Source: an uncultured Microbulbifer sp. (GTDB taxonomy: Bacteria; Pseudomonadota; Gammaproteobacteria; Pseudomonadales; Cellvibrionaceae). Taken from it: a stretch of 45,259 nucleotides of DNA. The notes under the pieces were generated by a model that did not search any database, was not told the origin of the DNA, and saw only the letters and a program-made list of their open reading frames with translations. The position numbers and the translations under genes are program-made. Numbering within the stretch: the stretch's first letter is position 1; every line of letters begins with the position of its first letter. Below are positions 5,454-14,318 of the stretch, piece after piece. The stretch spans positions 1 to 45,259 of the forward strand of contig NZ_CANLDD010000036.1 in assembly GCF_947489355.1 (NCBI RefSeq). Reading direction: 5' to 3'.

Positions 5454-6371
5454 ATGGCCCGCCTGCCAGATGATGTGATCAAGCAGATCAAGTCAACTAT
5501 ATCCCTGCTGCGACTGGTGGAGAGTCAGGGCTACCAACCCAAAAAGCAGGGTAAAGATTATGTGGTGAGCTGCCCCTTCCACAACGATAAGACCCCCTCG
5601 CTGGTCATTAGTCCCAAGACCAACCTGTATCACTGCTTTGGTTGCGGTGCGGCTGGCAGCGTGATCGACTGGGTGATAAAAACGCAGGGGGTCAGCTTCC
5701 GCCACGCTGTCGAGATATTGCGTAACGACCTTCCCACTTTAGCCGCCCCGGTTCAGCCGGTAACACGCAGCACAGTACAGAAAATGGAAGTGCTACTGTC
5801 CGGGGACAGCGAAGCCCGGCAACTACTCAACCAAGTGGTGAGCTACTACCACGAAACCCTACTGCAAAACCCCGAAGCGTTGGACTACCAGCAGACCTAC
5901 GTTGACACCTACGCAAAAGTGGCACACTGCAAGCTGTATACAACAAAGACGCCAATCACTGCAGCAGACCTTCTGAATGACCGTGTGCTGCCATTCTACG
6001 CTTCGCATGAGCTACCTGTGCTGCGTATCCTGACTGATCGTGGCACCGAGTACTGTGGCAAGCTGGAGCAGCATGATTACCAGCTGTATCTAAGTGTGAA
6101 TGAGATTGAACATACGAAGACGAAAGCCCGGCATCCACAAACGAATGGTATCTGTGAGCGATTTCACAAGACTATTCTGCAGGAGTTTTATCAGCCGTCA
6201 CTACGACGCAAGATTTATGGCTCGCTGGAGGATCTGCAGATGGATCTAGACGAATGGCTCAATTATTACAATAATGAACGAACCCACCAAGGCAAGAAGT
6301 GCTGTGGCCGTACGCCTGTACAAACGCTTGAAGATGGCAAAAAGATCTGGATGGAAAAGTTCGTGAACTGA
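5454..6371 (+). pseudogene. chimera: CHC2 zinc-finger (primase-like) N-terminus fused to IS481-type transposase C-terminus
   Basis: An open 305-codon frame from ATG 5454 with AGAGGA upstream. Residues 1 to about 145 are a CHC2 zinc-binding domain of the DnaG type (CPFHNDKTPS, YHCFGCGAAGSVIDWV), as in primase-like genes of mobile elements, which normally continue into a Toprim part. After NPEALDY (near 5890) the frame becomes the C-terminal half of an IS481-type DDE transposase: QQTYVDTYAKV with the first Asp, ILTDRGTEYCG with the second Asp, and HPQTNGICERFHKT with the Glu region, ending EKFVN. The transposase N-terminal HTH half and left inverted repeat are missing. The fusion most likely arose by deletion; the product is unlikely to transpose and lacks primase catalytic domains, though the frame is intact. 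Confidence 0.8.
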
Positions 6372-6435
6372 ACCTGACCTGACAGACCACCGTCAGAAAA
6401 ACCGGTAACTGTCAGATCAAGTCTGAACTACTACA
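5890..6435 (+). mobile_element. 3' remnant of an IS481-type insertion sequence
   Basis: Contains the transposase C-terminal half and the noncoding right end. The likely right terminus is the CTACA at 6431-6435: read inward on the minus strand it starts TGTAGTAGTTC, matching the TGT start usual for IS481 ends. The left half is absent, fused to the CHC2 gene at about 5890. Confidence 0.6.
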
Positions 6436-6515
6436 TCTTAGGCGAGTTGGAGGTCAATTGGGGAGACAAATGTCCGGTGGTGATCAAGTCCTGGCAAGCC
6501 AAGTGGCCCAATGAT
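6436..6515 (+). pseudogene. fragment of an IS256-type transposase
   Basis: Translation in the frame of 6447 gives LGELEVNWGDKCPVVIKSWQ and then AKWPND, matching the IS256 TnpA segment around W-[GD]-x-K-[YC]-P-x-[VI]-x-x-SW-x-x-x-W. Only about 27 residues remain, with no start or catalytic residues. It abuts the IS481 end on the left and IS66-like sequence on the right. Confidence 0.55.
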
Positions 6516-6744
6516 GAGAAAAATCAGTATCCTGCAAAGCCGGGTACTGGCCATGGACGAAACGCCGATCAACGTCGGCAAAAGTGGCAAATCCGGTGCC
6601 GGCCTGGGCAAAATGAAACAGGGCTATTTCTGGCTCCGGAATGGCGATCGCGACGAGGTGGCATTTACCTACAGGGCCAGCTGCGGGCGCGCGCATATCG
6701 AAAAAATACTCAAAACGGATTTTACCGGTACTCTGCTGCAATAG
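6514..6744 (+). pseudogene. fragment of an IS66-type transposase (TnpC)
   Basis: The frame of 6511-6744 encodes VLAMDETPINVG, KMKQGYFWLRNGDRDEVAFTY and a C-terminal FTGTLLQ. This matches the DDE core of IS66 TnpC (MDETP...GK-M-K-x-GYFW...GDRDEV). About 70 of roughly 500 residues remain, with no IS66 partners (tnpA, tnpB) nearby. It is the last of three transposase remnants before the core genome. Confidence 0.75.
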
Positions 6745-6756
6745 GGTGTTAGAGGG

Positions 6757-7176
6757 TTATTTTAATCGTTTGACGCGAATCTTGCGCCTACCTTCCGCGG
6801 GTTTCATAAAGAAAGAACCCAGGAGTCCGCGCTCTACAACTATTGGGTCGCCGACGTTCCAGTGTATCCGCTTGTCATCGTTCTGTCGCCAAATCTGACC
6901 GTTATCCAAGGTGATTATCCGCTTGTCGTAAGCAGCTGCTTGAATATGTGTGATTGTTGCTTCGATAGATTGCGGGGCCTGCGAGATTTTTTTCTGCTCA
7001 TGGCCAAAATCCTGTTCGGCGCGTTGTCCGAGCGTAGCGCTAAGCTTGTCATAGCATATCAAGCGGCTGTTGTCGGGCGTTATGTGGGAGCACTCCTGGA
7101 GTTGCTCGCTCAAGGTATTGGCAGATACATCGGGGACTAGCAGGGCCAGTAGGGGGAGCGGGAGTAATGCTTTCAT
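6757..7176 (-). CDS. small exported protein of unknown function
   Basis: 139 residues if started at the Met at 7176 (MKALLPLPLLALLVPDVSA), which puts a Sec signal peptide at the very N-terminus; an upstream ATG at 7197 adds seven polar residues. The mature part has a conserved-looking QECSHITPDNSRLICYDKL segment (two Cys, a probable disulfide) and a beta-rich C-terminal half (ITLDNGQIWRQNDD, WNVGDPIVVERG, a basic end RRKIRVKRLK). This C...C-YD-x-L pattern is seen in small periplasmic proteins of proteobacteria; no function is assigned. It borders the IS debris. Confidence 0.7.
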   Translation of the reverse strand: MKALLPLPLLALLVPDVSANTLSEQLQECSHITPDNSRLICYDKLSATLGQRAEQDFGHEQKKISQAPQSIEATITHIQAAAYDKRIITLDNGQIWRQNDDKRIHWNVGDPIVVERGLLGSFFMKPAEGRRKIRVKRLK

Positions 7177-7413
7177 CTTTCTATGCTGGCTTGCCATTCA
7201 TTGCCGCTATTCTGCCCGAGTTGTGGTAAGTGAACAAATAAAATTGTGCGGCCTTTCACACCATTGATCGAGAGCGCATGAAAAAATAACTGCCAGTGAA
7301 ATTTGGTGATTGGTGACAATCCAGCTCCAGAAGGGGAGTGGATGCCGCTCTTCCTGAATTGATCCTTTATTGAACAACTAAAAAACATAATTTCATATTA
7401 CCCGGGGGCGAAA

Positions 7414-7746
7414 ATGAAAAGCTTGATTACTCCTGCTGTCGTTTGTACTGCTATTGCAGGCTACTTCATTTTTGAGGCATTACAGCTTTCGGTTTCAGAG
7501 GGTGCCTATGCCAGGGCAGGGGAGAGATGGGCGGCCCAGTTCCTGAAGGGCCAGGAATTACAGTCTAATGAGCCTGGCAAGAAGCAGCAGGGGATTGAAG
7601 ACGCGGGTATGCATGATGGCAGTGAGATATTGGAGTTTGAAGGGGATATTTTTGCTGATGTTCCCGAGCACATGGCGCCGGGAGAGAGCGATGCCGAATC
7701 AAGTCGGAGTCCGGCAGGTGATGATAACAAAGCGGACAAAAAATAG
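7414..7746 (+). CDS. hypothetical protein with N-terminal membrane anchor
   Basis: A 110-residue protein from ATG 7414 with CCCGGGGGCG upstream. It has one hydrophobic helix at residues 4-25 (LITPAVVCTAIAGYFIFEAL), then a hydrophilic acidic tail rich in Glu, Asp, Gly and Ser ending in DDNKADKK. No family is recognised. The low-complexity acidic tail is probably disordered and lies outside the cytoplasm or faces it depending on topology. A strong terminator follows. Confidence 0.55.
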   Translation: MKSLITPAVVCTAIAGYFIFEALQLSVSEGAYARAGERWAAQFLKGQELQSNEPGKKQQGIEDAGMHDGSEILEFEGDIFADVPEHMAPGESDAESSRSPAGDDNKADKK

Positions 7747-7772
7747 CTGATGATTAAGGTGCGCGCATAAAA

Positions 7773-7793
7773 AAACCGGGCTCAGCCCGGTTT
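7773..7793. terminator. intrinsic terminator between 7414 gene and yciK
   Basis: AAACCGGGC (7773-7781), TCA loop, GCCCGGTTT (7785-7793), with A-rich sequence on the left and TTTCTT on the right. It can serve both converging genes. Confidence 0.85.
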
Positions 7794-7813
7794 CTTATGG
7801 ATTGGTAGTGGGC

Positions 7814-8572
7814 TCAGCGCTTTTGCGCGCTGAAGTGTTTGCCGCTCTGACCCCGGCTGTCATCACCCATCAGGTACAAATAGGTGGGCATGATTTCCTC
7901 GGCGGGCACTACCGACTGGGGGTTTTCAGCAGGGTAGGCACTCGCACGCATTGTCGTACGGGTGGCGCCCGGGTTGAGGCTGTTTACACGGATATTCGAT
8001 ACACCCTCCAGCTCATCTGCCAATACCTGCATTAATCCCTCTGTGGCAAATTTTGATACGGAATAGGCGCCCCAGTACGCCCGTCCTCTCAGGCCAACGC
8101 TTGAGCTTGTGAAGATGATTGATCCCGCCTCGGACTTCTCCAGCAGAGGTAGCAGCGTCTTGGTGAGCCCAAATGCCGCGTTGACATTCACTTGTATCAC
8201 CTGCTGCCAGGTGGAGAAATGGTAGTTGGCTATTGGTGTGCGCTGGCCTAAAAGACTGGCGTTGTGCAGAAGGCCATCCAGACGGCCAAACTCCCCTTCG
8301 ATTGCCTCGGCAAGATTGTCAAAATCCTCTATACGGGCCCCGTTCAGATCCATGGGAAAAATAGCCGGCTGAGGTCCCCCGGAGACTTCGATCTCGTCAT
8401 AGACCATCTCGAGCTTTGCTGTGGTCCGCCCCAAAAGAATGACACTTGCCCCATGGGCGGCAAAGGTTTTGGCCGCAGTTTTGCCGATACCGTCCCCGGC
8501 ACCGGTGACGAGTATGACTTTGCCTTTGAGGAGGCTGATGGGCGCGACATAGTTGCCGAAAAATTCTGACAT
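7814..8572 (-). CDS. yciK: YciK-type short-chain dehydrogenase/reductase
   Basis: A 252-residue SDR enzyme. It has the Rossmann cofactor motif GKVILVTGAGDGIG at about 16-29, the NAS-type segment LLHNASLLG, the catalytic Ser in FTSSSVGLRGRAYWG, and YSVSK with Tyr and Lys; the N-terminal LL-x-G-K-V matches YciK. The physiological substrate of YciK is unknown. It is the last gene of the minus-strand cluster ubiG-mupP-yciK, an order kept in pseudomonads. It ends on a terminator. Confidence 0.88.
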   Translation of the reverse strand: MSEFFGNYVAPISLLKGKVILVTGAGDGIGKTAAKTFAAHGASVILLGRTTAKLEMVYDEIEVSGGPQPAIFPMDLNGARIEDFDNLAEAIEGEFGRLDGLLHNASLLGQRTPIANYHFSTWQQVIQVNVNAAFGLTKTLLPLLEKSEAGSIIFTSSSVGLRGRAYWGAYSVSKFATEGLMQVLADELEGVSNIRVNSLNPGATRTTMRASAYPAENPQSVVPAEEIMPTYLYLMGDDSRGQSGKHFSAQKR

Positions 8573-8613
8573 GAAAAATCCTGATACTGTCCCGCTGCTA
8601 TTGGGGCCGGGTG

Positions 8614-9285
8614 TTACTGCTTGGGTTCAATATACTGCTGTCGCAGCAGTGGCCAGATCTCAGCTGCCGATTGGATCAGGTGATCCGCCCCCCAACTGGC
8701 AGGGTTTTCCGAGGCGTCGATGTAGCCATAGTTGCAGGCGATGGTGGGCATGCCTGCACGCTGGCCGGCGACAATATCCCGCTTGTGATCGCCAATATAA
8801 ATGGCTTCTGAGGGATCGCAACCGATTTTAGCGCAGGCAAGCAAGATTGCCTCGGGGTCCGGCTTGGATTTCCTGACGTGGTCGGGGCAGATAACTGCGG
8901 TCGGGGGTGGGAGGTGGCTGAAGGCCTGCATCAGTGGCAGGGTAAAAGCCTCCGGTTTATTGGTCACAATACCCCAGGGAATATTGTTTGCCAGAAGCGT
9001 ATCCAGCAGGACCTCTATCCCGGCAAAAGGGACGGTCCTTTCGGCAAGGTGTGCGAGGTAGAGATCCAGCAGACGCTGCAGCAGGCTGTTGAACCCGGGG
9101 TCGCCCTCCTTTTTGCCAAATCCCAGGGTCACCAATGCCCGGGAACCGTTGGAGACCGCACTTCGAATGATCCCGTCGGGCAGGGGTGGCAGTTGCTCCT
9201 GTTGTCGCAGTTGGTTGAGTACAACAATAAAGTCCGGCGCCGTATCGAGGAGCGTGCCGTCCAGATCAAATAAAACCGCTTTCAT
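8614..9285 (-). CDS. mupP: N-acetylmuramic acid 6-phosphate phosphatase / phosphoglycolate-phosphatase-like HAD hydrolase
   Basis: A HAD-superfamily phosphatase. The chosen start (9285) gives MKAVLFDLDGTLLDTAPDF, with the nucleophile Asp and the second Asp of motif I; an upstream Met at 9318 would overlap the ubiG end. Later motifs are TNK (motif II), KSKPDPEAIL (motif III Lys) and YIGDHKRDIVAGQRAG (motif IV). At about 223 residues it matches MupP/Gph. In Pseudomonas the gene between ubiG and yciK is mupP, which dephosphorylates MurNAc 6-phosphate in cell-wall recycling and underlies fosfomycin tolerance. Position favours MupP over Gph. Confidence 0.85.
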   Translation of the reverse strand: MKAVLFDLDGTLLDTAPDFIVVLNQLRQQEQLPPLPDGIIRSAVSNGSRALVTLGFGKKEGDPGFNSLLQRLLDLYLAHLAERTVPFAGIEVLLDTLLANNIPWGIVTNKPEAFTLPLMQAFSHLPPPTAVICPDHVRKSKPDPEAILLACAKIGCDPSEAIYIGDHKRDIVAGQRAGMPTIACNYGYIDASENPASWGADHLIQSAAEIWPLLRQQYIEPKQ

Positions 9286-9298
9286 TCGCTTGGCTTGC

Positions 9299-10003
9299 TT
9301 ATTCAGGTTTGCTGGCATACATCAGGTAGTTCACATCGACGTCGCGGTCGTTAAGTCTATAGATTCGAGTGATCGGGTTATAGGTCATGCCGGTCATATC
9401 GCGAAGCGCCAGACCCGCCTCGCGCAGCCACTTGCCCAATTCCGAAGGGCGGACAAACTTGCCGTATTCGTGGGTACCTTTGGGGAGTAGTCGCAGGAGA
9501 TATTCCGCCCCCACAACAGCGAACAGCCAGCCTTTGGCGGTGCGGTTGATGGTGGAAAAGAAAAGGTGGCCGCCGGGTTTGACCAGTTTTGCACAGGCGC
9601 AAATGACCGAGGCGGGGTCGGGAACATGCTCCAGCATCTCCAGACAGGTGACGATATCAAAGTGTCCGGGCATTTCTTCAGCCAGTGCCTCAGCGGTTAC
9701 CTGGCGGTAATCCACTTCGATGCCGCTTTCAAGGGCATGTAATCTGGCGACGTTCAGGGGCGCCTCGCCCATATCAATCGCGGTGACTTCCGCACCCCGA
9801 TGGACCATGGCTTCCGCCAGAATGCCGCCACCACAGCCGACATCCAGCAACTTCCTGTTGGCGACTGGCGCGTGCCTGTCAATATAATTGGCGCGCAGGG
9901 GGTTGATTTCGTGTAGTGGTTTAAATTCGCCTTCCCTATCCCACCAGCGGCTGGCGAGCTGTTCAAACTTGGCGATTTCCGCGGGATCTACATTATTGCT
10001 CAT
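9299..10003 (-). CDS. ubiG: ubiquinone biosynthesis O-methyltransferase UbiG
   Basis: A SAM-dependent methyltransferase that performs both O-methylation steps of ubiquinone synthesis. The start at 10003 gives [20 protein letters not shown], the usual UbiG N-terminus, 234 residues. The frame extends upstream to 10051 without support. Motif I is [15 protein letters not shown] (about 53-67), followed by [11 protein letters not shown] and [13 protein letters not shown]. It is followed at once by mupP and lies downstream of mtaD on the same strand. Confidence 0.93.
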   Translation of the reverse strand: MSNNVDPAEIAKFEQLASRWWDREGEFKPLHEINPLRANYIDRHAPVANRKLLDVGCGGGILAEAMVHRGAEVTAIDMGEAPLNVARLHALESGIEVDYRQVTAEALAEEMPGHFDIVTCLEMLEHVPDPASVICACAKLVKPGGHLFFSTINRTAKGWLFAVVGAEYLLRLLPKGTHEYGKFVRPSELGKWLREAGLALRDMTGMTYNPITRIYRLNDRDVDVNYLMYASKPE

Positions 10004-10075
10004 GAACTTTTCTGCAAACTCCGTCGCTAGTTGCCGGGTCTGTCCGGCCATTGGACACTGGCGGTGCGTTCGCGT

Positions 10076-11401
10076 CTAGCGCGCCTCGCCGGCGATTCTA
10101 TCACGCCAGCGGTGTGCCCGCTGGATTACCTCGGTCTCGTTCAGGGTTTGTAGCCGGCGCTCTTTTAAAAGCTGCTTGCCCGCAACCCAAACGTCCGTGA
10201 CCTTGTGTCCTCCACCGGCATAAATCAGCTGGGACAAGGGGTTGTGTACCGGTTGCTGCTCCATACCACCCAGATCGATAGCCGCGATATCGGCACTTTT
10301 CTCCACTTCGAGGCTGCCTGCGATGGTTTCGATGCCCAGAGCGCGAGCACCGTTAATTGTGGCCATCGCGAGTGCCTGGTGCGCCGGGAGGGACGCAGCA
10401 CTGCCACTGACGGCTTTTGCCAGCAGTGCAGCGGTGTTGGCCTCTGCGAACAAATCCTGGCGGTTATTGCTGGCGGCGCCATCGGTTCCTAGGGAGACGT
10501 TAATACCCGCCTTGAGCATCTCGCTGGCGGGGCAAAAACCCGATGCCAGTTTAAGGTTGGAGGATGGGCAGTGTGCGACATGGGCGCCGCTCATTTTCAG
10601 TAGCTCTATATCCTGCTCATTGGCTGCCACCATATGCACGCAGAGGGTCTGCGGTCCCAGCAGGCCCAGGCGCAACAGCCTCTCGGTAGGGCGCTCCCCA
10701 GATTGTGCCAGGGCATGCTCCACTTCCCGATGGGTCTCGTGCAGGTGTATTTGTACGGGGATCTGTGCTTCGGCAGCGTATACCGCGATTTTTTCCAGGG
10801 TCTGGTCCCCGACGGTATAGGGTGCATGGGGGCCAAAAACCACTTCGATACGCTCGTGTGCGCGGTAGTCATCACGCAGGGACAGACCCTTGTGTAGCGC
10901 CTCCTCGCTGTGGCGGCTCCAGGGGGTCGGACCGTCCAGTACCGGGAAGGCGATGTGGGCGCGGATACCGCTCTCGCGGGCAGCCACCGCTACAGCTTCG
11001 GGGAAAAAGTACTGGTCGGAGAAGGTGGTAGTGCCTGAACGCAGCATTTCGGCGATGGCCTGGCGGCTGCCGTCTGCCACAAACTCCGGGCCCACCCAGC
11101 GCTGTTCCACCGGCCAGATGTGCTGTTCGAGCCACTCCTTGAGCGGGCGGTCATCGGCAAAACCGCGCAAGAGCGCCATGGGGGCATGGTTGTGGGTATT
11201 GATCAATCCCGGAATCAGTGCGTGTTGGTTGAGGGCAATTTCGTGTTTTGCCGCGAAGCGGAGTTTGGCTTCTGCCGACGGCAGCAATGCTGTAATGCGC
11301 CCCTGAACAATGGCCAGGGAGCAGTGTTCATACACTTTCTGTTCTGGAATAACCGGGATAATCCAGCGTGCGTGAATCAGGGTGTCTACGGATTGGTGCA
11401 T
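10076..11401 (-). CDS. mtaD: 5-methylthioadenosine / S-adenosylhomocysteine deaminase
   Basis: A 441-residue amidohydrolase of the TRZ/ATZ family. Metal and substrate motifs are visible: NTHNHAPMALLRG (HxH, about residue 68), GPHAPYT, QIHLHETHREVEH, LCVHMV and LGTDGAASNN. It deaminates methylthioadenosine and S-adenosylhomocysteine in purine/methionine salvage. In Pseudomonas mtaD and mtnA lie between ubiG and gyrA; mtnA is absent here, so the MTA-to-methionine route would need another locus. It diverges from gyrA across 184 bases. Confidence 0.9.
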   Translation of the reverse strand: MHQSVDTLIHARWIIPVIPEQKVYEHCSLAIVQGRITALLPSAEAKLRFAAKHEIALNQHALIPGLINTHNHAPMALLRGFADDRPLKEWLEQHIWPVEQRWVGPEFVADGSRQAIAEMLRSGTTTFSDQYFFPEAVAVAARESGIRAHIAFPVLDGPTPWSRHSEEALHKGLSLRDDYRAHERIEVVFGPHAPYTVGDQTLEKIAVYAAEAQIPVQIHLHETHREVEHALAQSGERPTERLLRLGLLGPQTLCVHMVAANEQDIELLKMSGAHVAHCPSSNLKLASGFCPASEMLKAGINVSLGTDGAASNNRQDLFAEANTAALLAKAVSGSAASLPAHQALAMATINGARALGIETIAGSLEVEKSADIAAIDLGGMEQQPVHNPLSQLIYAGGGHKVTDVWVAGKQLLKERRLQTLNETEVIQRAHRWRDRIAGEAR

Positions 11402-11517
11402 TGGGCTATATGATGGCAGCTGAGGTGGGGAGTCACTTTAGCGATAGAGTACAAGCGCAGCAACCGGGCAGTGATGCCGTGGGGTTCCGGGGTCGTCCCG
11501 CCAGCGGCGTCAAACTA

Positions 11518-11526
11518 TGCTAGAAT
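11518..11526 (+). promoter_or_regulatory. candidate extended -10 promoter of gyrA
   Basis: TGC-TAGAAT (11518-11526) fits an extended -10 element 60 bases before gyrA. A -35 box is not clear. Position in the only intergenic gap supports it. Confidence 0.4.
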
Positions 11527-11585
11527 TGCCCGCTTATCCGGGGCAGGTACTCATGCCCGCGCTATAACAAGGAACGCCGTAAGTC

Positions 11586-14150
11586 ATGGGCGAATTAGCC
11601 AAAGAAATCTCTCCGATTAATATCGAGGAAGAGCTCAAGCAGTCTTATCTCGACTATGCCATGAGTGTGATAGTCGGGCGGGCACTGCCGGATGTACGCG
11701 ATGGCCTCAAGCCGGTACACCGCCGTGTGCTCTTTGCAATGAGCGAACTCAAAAACGACTGGAATAAATCCTACAAGAAATCGGCACGTGTCGTTGGCGA
11801 TGTGATCGGTAAGTACCATCCCCATGGGGATACCGCGGTATATGACACGATTGTGCGCATGGCCCAACCCTTCTCCCTGCGTTACACCCTGGTAGACGGC
11901 CAGGGAAACTTCGGCTCCATTGACGGCGACAGCCCGGCTGCCATGCGTTATACCGAAATCCGTATGGACAAGCTGGCCCACGAGCTGCTGTCGGATCTTG
12001 ACAAGGAAACCGTCAATTTCGTTGATAACTACGATGGCTCCGAGCAGATGCCGGAAGTGTTACCCTCACGGGTACCCAACCTGCTAGTCAATGGCTCTTC
12101 CGGTATCGCCGTGGGAATGGCCACGAATATCCCACCCCACAACCTGAGTGAAGTCATCAAGGCTTGTCTGGCCCTGATCGACAACCCGGCGCTTACGGTT
12201 GATGACCTGATGGCGTATATCCCCGGACCGGATTTTCCCACCGGCGCCATCATCAATGGCCGCGCCGGCATCCTGATGGCCTACCGCACCGGCCGCGGCC
12301 GTATTTATGTGCGCGCCAAAGCGGATGTGCTTCGCGATGATAAGAGCAATCGCGAAACCATTGTGATCACAGAGATTCCCTACCAGTTGAACAAGGCCCG
12401 CCTGATTGAGCGTATCGCCGAGCTGGTAAAAGAAAAGAAGATCGAGGGTATCTCGGAGCTGCGCGACGAGTCGGACAAGGACGGCCTGCGTGTCGTGATT
12501 GAGCTGAAACGTGGCGAGCTGGGCGATGTGGTTCTGAACAATCTCTACTCACAAACCCAACTGGAGAGTGTGTTTGGCATCAATATGGTTGCCCTGGTAG
12601 ATGGTCAGCCCAAGATCCTGAACCTGAAAGAGCTGCTGGAGCACTTTGTGCGCCATCGCAGGGAAGTGGTTACACGCCGTACAGTCTACCTGTTGCGCAA
12701 GGCCCGCGAGCGCGGCCATATTCTGGAGGGACTGGCGATTGCCATCGCCAATATCGATCCGGTGATCGAGCTGATCAAGTCCTCCGCAACCCCGGCCGAT
12801 GCCCGCGAGGCGCTGTTGGCCAAGGGTTGGGCGGTAGGCAATGTACAGCAGTTTCTGGCGCGTGCCGGTGCCAATGCCTGCCGCCCGGACGACCTGCCAA
12901 AAGCGTTCGGTTTGCGCGAGGATGGCGCCTACTATCTGTCCCCTGCGCAAACTCAGGCTATTCTCGAGCTGCGTCTGCACCGTCTGACGGGAATGGAACA
13001 CGATAAGCTGTTGGCTGAGTATCAGGAACGGCTGAAACAAATCGCCGAATACCTGCATATCCTCGCTAGCTTCGAGCGCCTGATGGCGGTGATCCGCGAG
13101 GAGCTGGCGCAGCTTGATACGAATTTTGGGGATGAGCGCCTTACCGATATCGTGGCTTCCCGCCAGGACCTGACCGTAGAAGACCTGATCACCCCGGAAG
13201 ACAAGGTGGTGACCATCTCTCACGGCGGCTATGCCAAGAGCCAGCCCTTGACCGATTACCAGGCCCAGCGCCGCGGCGGTATGGGTAAGTCGGCGACCCA
13301 GGTGAAAAGTGAGGACTTTGTCGAGCACCTGCTGATTGCCAACTCCCACGATACCCTCCTGTGCTTCTCCAACAAGGGTAAGGTCTACTGGCTCAAAGTC
13401 TATGAAGTGCCAACTGCCGGCCGTGCCTCCCGAGGGCGTCCCATAGTCAATATGTTGCCCCTGGAAGAGGGTGAGCGCATCAGCAGCATGATGCCGGTGT
13501 CTGAATATGACGAAAATCATTTCATTTTCTTCACCACCGCTAACGGCACTGTGAAGAAAACACCGTTAACGGCCTTTGCGCGCCCGCGCAGCGTCGGTTT
13601 GCGTGCTATCGAACTGGAAGACGGGGACCGCCTGGTGGCCACGGCAATTACCGATGGCCAGCGCGATGTGGTGCTGTTTACCAGTGCCGGCAAGGCTGCC
13701 CGTTTTTCCGAGCGCAATGTCCGATCCATGGGGCGTGTCTCCCGGGGTGTGCGAGGCATCCGAATGCAGGGCGGTCAGCAGGTGATCGCTATGGTAATTC
13801 CGCAAGAGGGTGGCTCGGTGATGATGGCGACCGAGAAGGGGTTCGGCAAGCGCACAGCGATTGAGGACTTCCCCACCAAGGGACGTGGCACCCAGGGCGT
13901 GATTGCCATCGCTGAAAGTGAGCGCAACGGCGCCCTGATCGGGGCTTGTCAGGTGCATCCGGGCGAAGAGATGATGTTGATCTCCGACCAGGGTACCCTG
14001 GTACGCACGCGGGTTGACGAAGTCTCTATCCTTGGGCGCAATACCCAGGGGGTGCGGGTTATACGCTTGAAGGTTGGCGAGAAACTCGTGGGACTCGGGC
14101 GTATTGAGGAGACGGAAGAGGTTAGCGAAGATCGTGGAGGGCCGGCGTGA
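11586..14150 (+). CDS. gyrA: DNA gyrase subunit A
   Basis: An 854-residue type IIA topoisomerase subunit that breaks and rejoins DNA; with GyrB it introduces negative supercoils. The N-terminus [20 protein letters not shown] is typical. The catalytic Tyr is at 122 ([11 protein letters not shown]). In the quinolone-resistance region [11 protein letters not shown], residue 83 is Thr and 87 is Asp, as in wild-type Pseudomonas; this is not evidence of resistance by itself. The C-terminal beta-pinwheel carries a GyrA box ([10 protein letters not shown]) near residue 561. ATG 11586 has AAGGA upstream. An 11-bp terminator hairpin follows. Confidence 0.97.
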   Translation: MGELAKEISPINIEEELKQSYLDYAMSVIVGRALPDVRDGLKPVHRRVLFAMSELKNDWNKSYKKSARVVGDVIGKYHPHGDTAVYDTIVRMAQPFSLRYTLVDGQGNFGSIDGDSPAAMRYTEIRMDKLAHELLSDLDKETVNFVDNYDGSEQMPEVLPSRVPNLLVNGSSGIAVGMATNIPPHNLSEVIKACLALIDNPALTVDDLMAYIPGPDFPTGAIINGRAGILMAYRTGRGRIYVRAKADVLRDDKSNRETIVITEIPYQLNKARLIERIAELVKEKKIEGISELRDESDKDGLRVVIELKRGELGDVVLNNLYSQTQLESVFGINMVALVDGQPKILNLKELLEHFVRHRREVVTRRTVYLLRKARERGHILEGLAIAIANIDPVIELIKSSATPADAREALLAKGWAVGNVQQFLARAGANACRPDDLPKAFGLREDGAYYLSPAQTQAILELRLHRLTGMEHDKLLAEYQERLKQIAEYLHILASFERLMAVIREELAQLDTNFGDERLTDIVASRQDLTVEDLITPEDKVVTISHGGYAKSQPLTDYQAQRRGGMGKSATQVKSEDFVEHLLIANSHDTLLCFSNKGKVYWLKVYEVPTAGRASRGRPIVNMLPLEEGERISSMMPVSEYDENHFIFFTTANGTVKKTPLTAFARPRSVGLRAIELEDGDRLVATAITDGQRDVVLFTSAGKAARFSERNVRSMGRVSRGVRGIRMQGGQQVIAMVIPQEGGSVMMATEKGFGKRTAIEDFPTKGRGTQGVIAIAESERNGALIGACQVHPGEEMMLISDQGTLVRTRVDEVSILGRNTQGVRVIRLKVGEKLVGLGRIEETEEVSEDRGGPA

Positions 14151-14172
14151 CCCACGCCCTCGACACCCCTGT

Positions 14173-14199
14173 GAAAGGCTGCGTTTATCGCGGCCTTTC
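14173..14199 (+). terminator. terminator hairpin after gyrA
   Basis: GAAAGGCTGCG (14173-14183), loop TTTAT, CGCGGCCTTTC (14189-14199): 11 pairs, one G-U, followed by TTGCC. It starts 23 bases after the gyrA stop and separates gyrA from serC. Confidence 0.65.
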
Positions 14200-14318
14200 T
14201 TGCCTCAGGCACCCTAAAAAAGGCGCCAAAGCGAAAGGCCCATCTCCCAGAATGACAGTTTGTGCGTTGGTGCATCTAGTTATATTTGAAACCATGTTTG
14301 GCTTTCTGGAGTAATACT

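Noticed and set aside
11656..11850. Thr83 in GyrA as a quinolone resistance mutation
   Set aside because: Thr is the wild-type residue at this place in Pseudomonas and relatives; no comparison strain is available.
12549..13520. Long minus-strand ORF inside gyrA
   Set aside because: Shadow of gyrA; no family similarity.
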